Below, in pieces: positions 1 to 8,126 of a stretch of DNA of 64,000 nucleotides. The stretch is from [Mycobacterium] fortunisiensis (GTDB lineage Bacteria; Actinomycetota; Actinomycetes; Mycobacteriales; Mycobacteriaceae), in NCBI RefSeq assembly GCF_019050325.1, contig NZ_VOMB01000006.1, forward strand, positions 70,470-134,469. The letters run 5' to 3'. Both the position numbers and the translations under genes were made by a program. Every line of letters starts with the position of its first letter. The stretch's first letter is position 1. Under the pieces are notes generated by a model. The model was given only the letters and a program-made list of their open reading frames with translations, was not told where the DNA came from and searched no databases.

Positions 1-219
1 CTGGCTTCGCCCGCATCCGAAGCAGTGAACGCTCAGCTGTTCATCGTCTATGGTCCAACTGTCACGTTGGTCGCGCCGCCCACAGCAGAGAAGCACTTCA
101 CCGCGGACTCCTCTGCCTGGAACCCGGCCGATCTCAGCGGGACACTGCACGACTACTTTGCTGATCGTGACCCGGAGCGTGGATTCTCGGCGACGGAGCT
201 GATGGGTTCACGAGACTGA
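1..219 (+). CDS. 3' end of an unidentified gene (partial)
   Basis: The reading frame is open from the first base and ends at a TGA at 217-219, so this is most likely the C-terminal 72 residues of a gene that begins outside the window. A GTG at 25 could start a 64-residue protein, but no convincing ribosome binding site precedes it. The C-terminus is acidic and aromatic (WNPADLSGTLHDYF). I recognise no domain. It lies upstream of the mce4 promoter on the same strand; in M. tuberculosis the sterol genes hsd4A and fdxD are remembered as mce4 neighbours on this side, and this tail does not resemble them. Confidence 0.4.
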   Translation: MASPASEAVNAQLFIVYGPTVTLVAPPTAEKHFTADSSAWNPADLSGTLHDYFADRDPERGFSATELMGSRD

Positions 220-328
220 CGGTCTCGTTGGCCGCCGCGCAGACGCGGTAGAACGTGTTGCAGTAATGGCTCGCGTCCACAGGTAATGAGCAGGGAAAAC
301 CGCGGGTGGAACCAGGGTTTTGAATTCT

Positions 329-358
329 TTGACACTGCGAACATGTTCTAGTTACTAT
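329..358 (+). promoter_or_regulatory. mce4 promoter with embedded KstR-type operator
   Basis: A perfect -35 hexamer TTGACA (329-334) is followed after 18 bases by TACTAT (353-358), a good -10. Within the spacer lies GCGAACATGTTCTA (337-350), which matches the KstR consensus TnnAACnnGTTnnA at every fixed position except the first T. KstR is the TetR-family repressor of cholesterol catabolism in mycobacteria and mce4 is a known member of its regulon. A repressor bound here would block polymerase directly. Initiation near 365 would give a leader of about 138 bases before yrbE4A. Confidence 0.75.
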
Positions 359-502
359 GATCCGGCTCACTAAGAGCAGAGTAAGACCCAGGGGTGGGGT
401 GGCAGCCGTGACGAGCGGCCGCCGTATTTTCGCTAGCGCGAATTTCCGCGAAAGCCCGCACCTCTTGAGAACCACCCAGTACGTACGAGAACGGAGCCAA
501 GG

Positions 503-1267
503 TTGATCGAACAGCTTGCGGTTCCGGCCCGGGCCGTGGGCGGTTTCGTCGAGATGTCCTTGGACACGTTCGCCAAGATCTTCCGCCGGCCGTTCCAGTT
601 CAAGGAATTCCTGGATCAAACCTGGATGATCGCCCGGGTGTCACTGGTGCCGACCCTGCTGGTCGCCATCCCGTTCACCGTGCTGGTCGCGTTCACCCTC
701 AACATCCTGCTGCGCGAGATCGGTGCCGCCGACCTGTCCGGTGCCGGCACCGCCTTCGGCACCATCACCCAGCTCGGTCCGGTGGTGACGGTGCTGGTCG
801 TGGCCGGCGCCGGCGCCACCGCGATCTGCGCCGATCTGGGCGCGCGCACCATCCGCGAAGAGATCGACGCCATGCGGGTGCTCGGCATCGATCCGATCCA
901 GCGCCTGGTGGTGCCCCGCGTGCTGGCCTCCACCTTCGTGGCGCTGCTGCTCAATGGTCTGGTCTGCGCGATCGGCCTGGCCGGCGGCTACGTGTTCTCG
1001 GTGTTCCTGCAAGGCGTGAACCCCGGTGCGTTCATCAACGGGCTGACCGTGCTGACCGGTCTCGGTGAGCTCGTGCTGGCCGAAATCAAGGCGCTGTTGT
1101 TCGGCGTGGTGGCCGGCCTGGTCGGCTGCTACCGCGGGTTGACCGTCAAAGGAGGCCCGAAAGGTGTCGGCAACGCGGTGAACGAAACAGTGGTCTATGC
1201 CTTCATCTGTCTGTTCGTGATCAACGTGATCATGACGGCGGTCGGCGTTCGGGTGCTCGTCCGATGA
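503..1267 (+). CDS. yrbE4A: YrbE4A, permease subunit of the Mce4 sterol importer
   Basis: MlaE/YrbE-family integral membrane protein of 254 residues, the usual length. Together with YrbE4B it should form the membrane channel of the ABC-type Mce4 complex that imports cholesterol and other sterols. Visible features are several hydrophobic helices (about residues 45-75, 90-115, 150-175, 195-215, 230-250) and the MlaE signature around GARTIREEIDAMRVLGID. The start is TTG, chosen because GGAG at 493-496 sits six bases upstream and the N-terminus (MIEQLAVPARAVGG) fits the known family start. The stop TGA overlaps the ATG of a mini-ORF (ATGA at 1264-1267). First gene of the operon. Confidence 0.95.
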   Translation: MIEQLAVPARAVGGFVEMSLDTFAKIFRRPFQFKEFLDQTWMIARVSLVPTLLVAIPFTVLVAFTLNILLREIGAADLSGAGTAFGTITQLGPVVTVLVVAGAGATAICADLGARTIREEIDAMRVLGIDPIQRLVVPRVLASTFVALLLNGLVCAIGLAGGYVFSVFLQGVNPGAFINGLTVLTGLGELVLAEIKALLFGVVAGLVGCYRGLTVKGGPKGVGNAVNETVVYAFICLFVINVIMTAVGVRVLVR

Positions 1268-1345
1268 GCGCTTGCGCGAAGAGCCATGATCCGATGAGCG
1301 CTTGCGCGAAGAGCCATGATCCGATGAGCGCTTGCGCGAAGAGCC
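1261..1345 (+). repeat. Tandem 30-bp repeat, 2.8 copies, at the yrbE4A/yrbE4B junction
   Basis: Copies at 1261-1290 and 1291-1320 are identical; the third matches for its first 25 bases and then diverges into the yrbE4B ribosome binding site. Each unit contains GAGCGCTTGCGCGAAGAG, a module that recurs at other gene junctions in this window. The period is exactly ten codons, so extra copies keep the reading frame of the bridging mini-ORF. There are no spacers, so this is not a CRISPR array. Confidence 0.97.
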
Positions 1346-1359
1346 GAGGACTCCGATGA
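1264..1359 (+). CDS. Repeat-encoded 31-residue bridging mini-ORF
   Basis: This small frame starts at an ATG that overlaps the yrbE4A stop (ATGA, 1264-1267) and ends at a TGA that overlaps the yrbE4B start (ATGA, 1356-1359). It encodes a repeating decapeptide, MSACAKSHDP, nearly three times. It has no recognisable domain. The double overlap suggests it carries terminating ribosomes from one permease subunit to the next; the peptide itself may have no role. Whether it is translated is inference. The repeat may instead only shift spacing between the two genes. Confidence 0.5.
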   Translation: MSACAKSHDPMSACAKSHDPMSACAKSRGLR

Positions 1360-2198
1360 GTTATGACGCCACGCTCCGCTTCCGCCGGATGTTCCGCGGG
1401 GTGCCCAAGATCGTCGACAACGTCGGCGAGCAGGCGCTGTTCTACGGCGAGACCATTCGATACCTGCCCAACGCGCTCAACCGGTACCGCAAGGAGACCA
1501 TCCGCCTGGTCGCCGAGATGACCATGGGCGCGGGCGCCCTGGTGATGATCGGCGGCACCGTGGGCGTCGCGGCCTTCCTCACCCTGGCCTCCGGCGGTGT
1601 GATCGCGGTGCAGGGCTACTCGTCGCTGGGCAACATCGGTATCGAGGCCCTGACCGGCTTCCTGTCGGCATTCCTCAACGTGCGCATCGTGGCACCGGTG
1701 ATCGCCGGCATCGCCCTGGCCGCCACGATCGGCGCCGGCGCCACCGCCCAGCTCGGTGCGATGCGGGTGGCCGAGGAGGTCGACGCCGTCGAAGCGATGG
1801 CCGTGCACGCGGTGTCCTATCTGGTGTCGACCCGCCTGCTGGCCGGTCTGATCGCAATCGTGCCGCTGTACTCACTGTCGGTGCTGGCCGCCTTCTTCGC
1901 CGCGCGGTTCACCACCGTGTTCATCAACGGCCAGTCCGCCGGGCTCTACGACCACTACTTCAACACCTTCCTGATACCCAGCGACCTGCTGTGGTCGTTC
2001 CTGCAGGCCATCGTGATGGCGATCGCGGTGATGCTGGTGCACACCTACTACGGCTACAACGCGTCGGGCGGGCCGGTCGGCGTCGGGATTGCGGTCGGTC
2101 AGGCCGTGCGCACCTCGCTGATCGTCGTCGTCACCATCACCCTGTTCATCTCCCTGGCCGTGTACGGCGCGTCCGGCAACTTCAACCTTTCCGGGTAG
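1356..2198 (+). CDS. yrbE4B: YrbE4B, second permease subunit of the Mce4 importer
   Basis: MlaE/YrbE-family membrane protein, 280 residues, the standard length for YrbE4B. It partners YrbE4A in the Mce4 sterol-import ABC complex; the ATPase (MceG) is normally encoded elsewhere and is absent here. Hydrophobic segments occur at about residues 45-75, 100-130, 155-185, 210-235 and 250-270, and the signature GAMRVAEEVDAVEAM is present. ATG 1356 was chosen over an upstream in-frame ATG at 1332 that lies inside the tandem repeat: GAGGA at 1346-1350 is correctly spaced and the product begins MSYDATLRFRRMF as in relatives. Confidence 0.95.
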   Translation: MSYDATLRFRRMFRGVPKIVDNVGEQALFYGETIRYLPNALNRYRKETIRLVAEMTMGAGALVMIGGTVGVAAFLTLASGGVIAVQGYSSLGNIGIEALTGFLSAFLNVRIVAPVIAGIALAATIGAGATAQLGAMRVAEEVDAVEAMAVHAVSYLVSTRLLAGLIAIVPLYSLSVLAAFFAARFTTVFINGQSAGLYDHYFNTFLIPSDLLWSFLQAIVMAIAVMLVHTYYGYNASGGPVGVGIAVGQAVRTSLIVVVTITLFISLAVYGASGNFNLSG

Positions 2199-2213
2199 GT
2201 GGCAGGAACTTCT

Positions 2214-3419
2214 ATGTCAGACGGAAACTCCAAGCACCGCCGGCATGTCCGGATCGCGGCCGCGATCCTGGCGGCGATCGTGGCGGCCGCGGTGATCTTC
2301 ACCTACCTCTCCTACACGGCCGCTTTCACGCCGACGGAGACGGTGAGCCTGACCGCGCCGCGGGCCGGCCTGGTGATGGAACGCGACGCCAAGGTGAAGT
2401 ACCGGGGCATCCAGGTCGGCAAGGTCACCGACATCGAGTACGCCGGCAACGAGGCGAAGCTGACGTTGTCGATCAAACGCGGCGAGATGCGTTACATCCC
2501 GGCCAACGCCACCGTGCGGATCGCGGGCAACACGATCTTCGGTGCGAAGTCGGTGGAGTTCCTGCCGCCGACGGAACCCGACTCGAAGTCGTTGCGCCCG
2601 GGCAGCACCGTGGCGGCCAAGGACGTCCAGCTTGAGGTCAACACCCTTTTCCAGACGCTGTCGGATGTGCTCAACAAAATCGACCCGGTCAGCCTGAACG
2701 CCACCCTGACCGCACTCGGCGAGGGCCTGCGTGGCAACGGTGACAACCTGGGTGCCGCCTTGAGCGGGCTCAACAGCTATCTGGGACAGGTCAATCCGAA
2801 GTTGCCGACGTTGCAGGACGACTTCGCCAAGGCCGCTGCGGTGACCAACATCTACGGCGATGCCGCACCGGATCTGGCCCGGGTGATCGACAACGCGCCG
2901 GCCCTGAGCCAGACCATCGTCGACGAGAAGACCAACCTGAACGCCGCTCTGCTGGCCGCGACCGGGCTGGCCAACAACGGCACGGCCACCCTGCAGCCGG
3001 CCGCCGATGACTACATTGCCGCCGTGCAGCGGCTGCGGGCCCCACTGCAGGTGGCCGGTGAGTACTCGCCGGAGTTCGGCTGCATCCTCAAGGGCACCGC
3101 CAACGCGGTGGACCGGTTCGCCCCGATCATCGGTGGTATCCGTCCCGGCCTGTTCGTGTCGTCGAACTTCCTGCCCGGCTCCCCGGCCTACACCTACCCG
3201 GAGAGCCTGCCGATCGTGAACGCCTCCGGCGGCCCCAACTGCCGCGGGTTGCCCGAGGTGCCGTCCAAGCAGTTCGGCGGCAGCTGGTACCACTCGCCGT
3301 TCCTGGTGACCGACAACGCCTACATCCCGTTCCAGCCGAACACCGAGGTGCAGTTCGACGCGCCGGCGACCCTGCAATTCCTGTTCAACGGTGCGTTTGC
3401 GGAAAGAGACCGGTTCTGA
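2214..3419 (+). CDS. mce4A: Mce4A, substrate-binding MCE protein
   Basis: MCE/MlaD-domain protein of 401 residues, close to the roughly 400 of known Mce4A. A single N-terminal membrane anchor (about residues 12-33) is followed by the MlaD domain (about 38-120, with VKYRGIQVGKVTD) and a long helical region proposed to build the periplasmic lipid tunnel of the Mce4 complex. ATG 2214 is preferred over the GTG abutting the yrbE4B stop because AGGAA (2204-2208) lies five bases ahead of it. Two cysteines in the C-terminal third (EFGCILKG, GGPNCRG) could form a disulphide. Its stop overlaps the start of a second mini-ORF. Confidence 0.93.
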   Translation: MSDGNSKHRRHVRIAAAILAAIVAAAVIFTYLSYTAAFTPTETVSLTAPRAGLVMERDAKVKYRGIQVGKVTDIEYAGNEAKLTLSIKRGEMRYIPANATVRIAGNTIFGAKSVEFLPPTEPDSKSLRPGSTVAAKDVQLEVNTLFQTLSDVLNKIDPVSLNATLTALGEGLRGNGDNLGAALSGLNSYLGQVNPKLPTLQDDFAKAAAVTNIYGDAAPDLARVIDNAPALSQTIVDEKTNLNAALLAATGLANNGTATLQPAADDYIAAVQRLRAPLQVAGEYSPEFGCILKGTANAVDRFAPIIGGIRPGLFVSSNFLPGSPAYTYPESLPIVNASGGPNCRGLPEVPSKQFGGSWYHSPFLVTDNAYIPFQPNTEVQFDAPATLQFLFNGAFAERDRF

Positions 3420-3451
3420 TGACGAACGCTTGCGTGAGGAATCGACACTGA
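3419..3451 (+). CDS. Ten-residue bridging mini-ORF between mce4A and mce4B
   Basis: The ATG at 3419 shares its A with the mce4A stop (TGATG), and the TGA at 3449-3451 shares its A with the mce4B ATG (TGATG). It encodes MTNACVRNRH, resembling the yrbE4A/yrbE4B mini-ORF in the placement of Ala-Cys and basic residues because both contain the same GAACGCTTGCGTGAGGA-type module. The module also supplies the GAGGAA ribosome binding site of mce4B. Likely a coupling device; translation of the peptide is unproven. Confidence 0.45.
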   Translation: MTNACVRNRH

Positions 3452-4497
3452 TGGCCGCGGGTGCGCGTCCTGATCGGACCATGCTCAAAGTCAGCATCTT
3501 CACCATCGCCATGCTGTTGGTGGCGGCGATGCTGGTGGTGGTGTTCGGTGAATTCCGATTCGCCTCGACCAACAGCTACCACGCCACGTTCAGTGAGGCC
3601 TCGCGGCTCAAGGCCGGTCAGGACGTCCGCATCGCGGGCGTCCCGGTCGGCACCGTGCACGCGGTGAAGCTCAACTCGGACAACACCGTCGACGTGGCGT
3701 TCGACGTCAACAAGCGCTACCAGCTGTACTCCTCGAGCCAGGCCAAGGTGCGCTACGAGAACCTGGTGGGTGACCGCTACCTGGAGATCACCTCGGGCCC
3801 AGGCGAATTGCGCAAGCTGCGCCCCGGCGACACCATCCCGCAGCAGCGCACCCAACCGGCCCTGGATCTCGACGCGTTGCTCGGCGGCCTGCGCCCGGTG
3901 CTCAAAGGCCTGGACGGGAACAAGGTCAACGAGATCTCCAACGCGGTGATCGAGATGCTGCAGGGACAGGGCGGCGCGCTGGCGAACATGTTGACCAGCA
4001 CCAGTGCGTTCACCCAGAACCTGGCCGCGCGGGATCAACTGATCGGTGACGTGATCACCAACCTCAACACCGTGCTGGGCACGGTGGACGAGAAGGGCGC
4101 CCAGTTCGACTCCAGCGTCGACGAATTGCAGAAGCTGATCACCGGGCTCGCCGAAGGACGTGACCCGATCGCCGGTGCCATCGGGCCGCTGGCGTCGGCC
4201 GAGAACGACCTGACCGAGATGCTGGAGACGTCGCGGCGACCGGTGCAGGGCGTCATCGAGAACGCGCGCCCGCTGGCGCAGCGGCTCGACGAGCGCAAGG
4301 GCGATGTCAACAAGGTGATCGAACCGCTCGCGGAAAACTACCTGCGGCTCAACGCACTCGGCGCCTACGGCTCGTTCTTCAACATCTTCTACTGCTCGGT
4401 CCGCCTGAAGATCAACGGACCTGCCGGCAGCGACATTCTGGTTCCGTTCGGCGGTCCGCCGGATCCGTCCAAGGGGAGGTGTTCAGAGGATGGCTAG
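3451..4497 (+). CDS. mce4B: Mce4B, MCE protein of the Mce4 importer
   Basis: MCE-family protein of 348 residues (known Mce4B about 350). One N-terminal transmembrane helix (about residues 11-33) precedes the MlaD domain (about 37-115; AGVPVGTVHAVKL) and a long alpha-helical C-terminal half. ATG 3451 was chosen because GAGGAA at 3436-3441 is nine bases upstream and MAAGARPDRTMLKVSIF fits the family; upstream in-frame codons fall in the junction repeat module and mce4A. A conserved cysteine (IFYCSVRLK) lies near the C-terminus. The last eight bases overlap mce4C. Confidence 0.93.
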   Translation: MAAGARPDRTMLKVSIFTIAMLLVAAMLVVVFGEFRFASTNSYHATFSEASRLKAGQDVRIAGVPVGTVHAVKLNSDNTVDVAFDVNKRYQLYSSSQAKVRYENLVGDRYLEITSGPGELRKLRPGDTIPQQRTQPALDLDALLGGLRPVLKGLDGNKVNEISNAVIEMLQGQGGALANMLTSTSAFTQNLAARDQLIGDVITNLNTVLGTVDEKGAQFDSSVDELQKLITGLAEGRDPIAGAIGPLASAENDLTEMLETSRRPVQGVIENARPLAQRLDERKGDVNKVIEPLAENYLRLNALGAYGSFFNIFYCSVRLKINGPAGSDILVPFGGPPDPSKGRCSEDG

Positions 4498-5548
4498 GGT
4501 CGAGCGCGACACGGCGCTGCGGACCGGGATCTTCGGGATCGTCCTGGTGGCGTGCGTGGTGCTGGTGTCGTTCGGATACACCGGGTTGCCGTTCTTCCCG
4601 CAGGGCAAGCCGTACGAGGCGTACTTCAGCGACGCCGGCGGCATCGACCCGGGCAACGATGTCAACGTCTCCGGCATCACCGTCGGCAAGGTCACCGGGG
4701 TGGCCCTGGCCGGTGACACCGCCAAGGTGAGTTTCACCGTGGACCGCAACGTCAAGGTCGGCGATCAATCGCTGGTGGCGATCAAGACCGACACCGTGCT
4801 GGGGCAGAAGTCGCTGTCGGTGACCCCCAAGGGTGCCGGTTCCTCGACCGTTATCCCGTTGGGGCGCACCACCACTCCGTACACCCTCAACACGGCGCTG
4901 CAGGATCTCGGACAGAACGTCGGCGAGTTGGACAAGCCGCGTTTCGAACAGGCACTGCAGACGCTGACCGACACGCTGCGGGACGCCACCCCGCAGCTGC
5001 GCGGTGCCCTGGACGGGGTGGCCAACCTGTCGCGCAGCATCAACAAGCGCGACGAGGCCCTGGAAGGGTTGCTGGGCCACGCCAAGCGGGTGTCGGACCT
5101 GCTGGCCGCCCGGGCCGGGCAGGTCAACCAGCTGGTGACCGACGGCAACCAGTTGTTCGCCGCGCTCGACGAGCGCAGGCAGGCGCTGAGCAATCTGATC
5201 GCCGGCATCGACGATGTGTCGCGGCAACTTTCGGGTTTCGTGGCCGACAACCGGCGTGAGTTCAAGCCGGCGCTGGAGAAGCTGAACCTGGTGATGGACA
5301 ACCTGTTGGAGCGCCGCGAGCACATCGGCGAGGCGCTCAAGCGGCTGCCGCCGTATGCCACCGCGCTCGGTGAGGTGGTCGCCAACGGCCCCGGCTTCAA
5401 CATCAACCTGTACGGTCTGCCGCCGGCGGCCATCTCGGAAGTTCTGCTCGACACCTACTTCCAGCCGGGCAAGCTGCCCGACAGCCTCTCCGACATGTTG
5501 CGCGGATACATTTCCGAGCGGGTAATCGTTAGGCCGAAATCGCCATGA
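4490..5548 (+). CDS. mce4C: Mce4C, MCE protein of the Mce4 importer
   Basis: MCE-family protein of 352 residues. N-terminal signal-anchor helix (about residues 12-32), MlaD domain (about 38-115; VSGITVGKVTGVAL), then the extended helical region. The start ATG overlaps the end of mce4B by eight bases, and AGGGGAGG at 4472-4479 serves as ribosome binding site. The C-terminal part contains the family GFNINLYGLPP segment. Its stop overlaps the mce4D start (ATGA), indicating tight coupling so that the six different MCE subunits are made together. Confidence 0.93.
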   Translation: MARVERDTALRTGIFGIVLVACVVLVSFGYTGLPFFPQGKPYEAYFSDAGGIDPGNDVNVSGITVGKVTGVALAGDTAKVSFTVDRNVKVGDQSLVAIKTDTVLGQKSLSVTPKGAGSSTVIPLGRTTTPYTLNTALQDLGQNVGELDKPRFEQALQTLTDTLRDATPQLRGALDGVANLSRSINKRDEALEGLLGHAKRVSDLLAARAGQVNQLVTDGNQLFAALDERRQALSNLIAGIDDVSRQLSGFVADNRREFKPALEKLNLVMDNLLERREHIGEALKRLPPYATALGEVVANGPGFNINLYGLPPAAISEVLLDTYFQPGKLPDSLSDMLRGYISERVIVRPKSP

Positions 5549-6933
5549 CCCAACACAATTCGGAATCCGTACGCTCCCGCTGGGTGCGGATCGCCCTGGC
5601 CGCGCTGCTGCTGGTGACGCTGGCGGTGGGGGTGTACCAGGTGTGGCCGTCGCGCACCGGCCCGAAACTGACCGCTTACTTCACCAACGCGGTCGGGCTC
5701 TACCCGGGGGACGAGGTGCGCATCGTCGGTGTGCCGGTCGGCACCATCGATTCGATCGAACCGCGCCCGTCGGATGTGAAGATCGAGATGACCCTGGACC
5801 GCGGCATCAAGGTGCCCGCGGACGCCAAGGCGCTGATCATCTCGCCCAACCTGGTCGCGGCCCGGTTCATCCAGTTGACCCCGGCCTACACCGAGGGCGA
5901 CGTGATGGCCGACGGTGCCTCGATCGGGCTGGACCGCACCGGCGTCCCGGTCGAGTGGGACGAGGTCAAAGAGCAACTGACCCAGCTCAGTTCGCAACTC
6001 GGGCCGCAGGCCAATTCGGTCCAGGGGCCGGTCGCGCAGTTCGTCGACCAGGCGGCCGCCACGTTCGACGGCAACGGCGACTCCTTCCGCAATGCGCTGC
6101 GCGAGTTGTCCCAGACCGCAGGCCGACTCGGTGATTCCCGCACCGACCTGTTCGGCACCGTGCGCAACCTGCAGATCCTGGTCGAGGCGCTGTCCAACAG
6201 CAACGAGCAGATCGTGCAGTTCACCAACCACGTGGCCTCGGTGTCACAGGTGCTGGCCGACAGCTCCAGCGGTCTGGACCAGACGTTGTCCACGCTGAAC
6301 CAGGCGCTGTCCGACGTCCGCGGCTTCCTCAACGAGAGCAACGACGCGTTGATCGCACAGGTGGGCAAGCTCGCCGATTTCACCCAGATCCTCACCGATC
6401 ACAGTGACGACATCGAACAGATCCTGCACATCACGCCCAACGGCCTGGCCAACTTCTACAACATCTACAACCCGGCTCAGGGCACCGTCGGTGGCCTGCT
6501 GTCGCTGCCGAACTTCGCCAACCCGGTGCAGTTCGTCTGCGGTGGCACGTTCGACACCGGTTCGAACCCGGACAACTTCAAGCGCGCCGAGATCTGCCGC
6601 CAGCGGATGGGCCCGGTGCTGCGACGCATCACGATGAACTACCCGCCGGTGCTGTTCCACCCGGTCAACAGCATCACCGCCTACAAGGGGCAGATCATCT
6701 ACGACACCCCCGAGACCGAGGCCAAGTCGGAAACTCCGGTGCCGTACCTGCAGTGGCAGAACGCCCCCGGCGTCACCCCGCCGCAGATTCCGCCGGACGC
6801 CACGCTGAGCTCGCTGGTCCTGCCGCCGGATGCGCCCGCGCCGGCTCCCGGGGCCGGCGTCGGTCCGGCACCCGGACCCGCGGCGGCACCTGAGCCCGCA
6901 CCCGCACCTGCCGAGGCTGGTGCCGGCGGATGA
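5545..6933 (+). CDS. mce4D: Mce4D, MCE protein of the Mce4 importer
   Basis: MCE-family protein of 462 residues. N-terminal membrane anchor (about residues 12-32), MlaD domain (about 38-115; VGVPVGTIDSIEP), a helical segment rich in Gln/Ser, a Cys-containing region (QFVCGGTFD), and a proline/alanine-rich tail from about residue 420 that may span the cell wall. ATGA overlap with mce4C at its start and with mce4E at its end. It is one of six MCE subunits proposed to form the extracytoplasmic sterol conduit. Confidence 0.93.
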   Translation: MTQHNSESVRSRWVRIALAALLLVTLAVGVYQVWPSRTGPKLTAYFTNAVGLYPGDEVRIVGVPVGTIDSIEPRPSDVKIEMTLDRGIKVPADAKALIISPNLVAARFIQLTPAYTEGDVMADGASIGLDRTGVPVEWDEVKEQLTQLSSQLGPQANSVQGPVAQFVDQAAATFDGNGDSFRNALRELSQTAGRLGDSRTDLFGTVRNLQILVEALSNSNEQIVQFTNHVASVSQVLADSSSGLDQTLSTLNQALSDVRGFLNESNDALIAQVGKLADFTQILTDHSDDIEQILHITPNGLANFYNIYNPAQGTVGGLLSLPNFANPVQFVCGGTFDTGSNPDNFKRAEICRQRMGPVLRRITMNYPPVLFHPVNSITAYKGQIIYDTPETEAKSETPVPYLQWQNAPGVTPPQIPPDATLSSLVLPPDAPAPAPGAGVGPAPGPAAAPEPAPAPAEAGAGG

Positions 6934-8126
6934 CGAGGGGTAAAGCATTGAGGGGTAAGGCATCTCGGCTCGGCGGCCGGACGCTGGCGATCGGCAGCGG
7001 GGCGATGCTGCTGACCGGCTGTCAATTCGGCGGGCTCAACTCGCTGAACATGCCCGGCACCGCCGGCCACGGCTCCGGGTCGTACACGATCACCGTGCAG
7101 CTGCCCGACGTGGCGACGCTGCCGCAGAACTCACCGGTGATGGTCGACGACGTCACGGTGGGCAGTGTCTCCGGTGTGGACGCCATGCAGCGTCCGGACG
7201 GCACCTTCTACGCGGCCGTCCAGCTCTCGCTCGACGGTGATGTCAAGCTCCCCGCGAATGCCGTTGCCCGCGTTGCCCAGACCTCGCTGCTGGGGTCGCA
7301 GCACGTCGAGCTGCTCGAACCGCTCGACGAGCAGCCGCAGGGGCAGCTGCGCGATGGCGCCACCGTCACGCCGGCGGCGGACGGCCGGTACCCGACCACC
7401 GAGGAAGTGCTGTCCTCGCTGGGCATGGTGGTCAACAAGGGCAATCTCGGTGCGCTGCAGGACATCACCGACGAGGTCTACGCGGCGGTGGCCGGGCGGT
7501 CCGGGACCTTCGCCGAGCTGATCCCGCGCCTGGCCGAGCTGACCGCTTCGCTGGACCAGCAGACCAACGACATCATCGCGGCCGCCGACGGACTCAACCG
7601 GTTCGCCTCGATCCTCGCGCGCAGCAAGGACAATCTGGGCCGCACGCTCGACACGCTGCCCGGCGCGCTGAAGGTGCTCAACGACAACCGCTCCAACATC
7701 GTGGAGGCGTTCACCGCGCTGCGCGGCTTCGCCGAGGTGGGCTCAAAGATCCTGTCGCAGACCAAGGAAGACTTCGCCGCGGACTTCAAGGACCTGTACC
7801 CGGTGATCAAGGCGTTCAACGACAATGCCGACGATTTCATCAAGGACCTGGAGTTCCTGCCGACGTTCCCGTTCCACTACAAGTACCTGCGCAGCGCGGT
7901 GCGCGGTGACTATCTGAACGTGTTCGTGACCTTTGACCTGACCCTGCGCCGGTTCGGCGAATCCGTCTTCACGACCGGCGGATTCGACCCGAACATGAAG
8001 CATCTCAGTGAAGTGATCAACCCACCGGACTTCCTGACCGGGGCGATGGCCAACCTGTCGGGGCAGGCCGCCGACCCGTTCAAGATCCCGGCCGGCACCG
8101 CCACCCAGCACGAGGAGAAGCCGTAG
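6930..8126 (+). CDS. mce4E: Mce4E (LprN), lipoprotein subunit of the Mce4 importer
   Basis: MCE-family lipoprotein of 398 residues. A basic N-terminus and hydrophobic stretch lead to the lipobox LLTGC (Cys at about residue 31), followed immediately by QFGGLNSLNMPGTAGHG, a hallmark of Mce4E/LprN. The MlaD domain covers about residues 45-130, then helical region and a conserved C-terminal segment (NVFVTFDLTLRRFGE). The start overlaps mce4D by four bases and the gene ends directly before mce4F. As the only lipidated MCE subunit it should anchor the complex in the membrane's outer leaflet. Confidence 0.94.
   Translation: MTRGKALRGKASRLGGRTLAIGSGAMLLTGCQFGGLNSLNMPGTAGHGSGSYTITVQLPDVATLPQNSPVMVDDVTVGSVSGVDAMQRPDGTFYAAVQLSLDGDVKLPANAVARVAQTSLLGSQHVELLEPLDEQPQGQLRDGATVTPAADGRYPTTEEVLSSLGMVVNKGNLGALQDITDEVYAAVAGRSGTFAELIPRLAELTASLDQQTNDIIAAADGLNRFASILARSKDNLGRTLDTLPGALKVLNDNRSNIVEAFTALRGFAEVGSKILSQTKEDFAADFKDLYPVIKAFNDNADDFIKDLEFLPTFPFHYKYLRSAVRGDYLNVFVTFDLTLRRFGESVFTTGGFDPNMKHLSEVINPPDFLTGAMANLSGQAADPFKIPAGTATQHEEKP

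Noticed and set aside
1261..1345. CRISPR-like short repeat
   Set aside because: The copies are directly adjacent with no spacers and no cas genes; the unit lies within an operon junction.
2217..3572. 451-codon minus-strand frame opposite mce4A
   Set aside because: Antisense shadow of a complete MCE protein in an uninterrupted operon.
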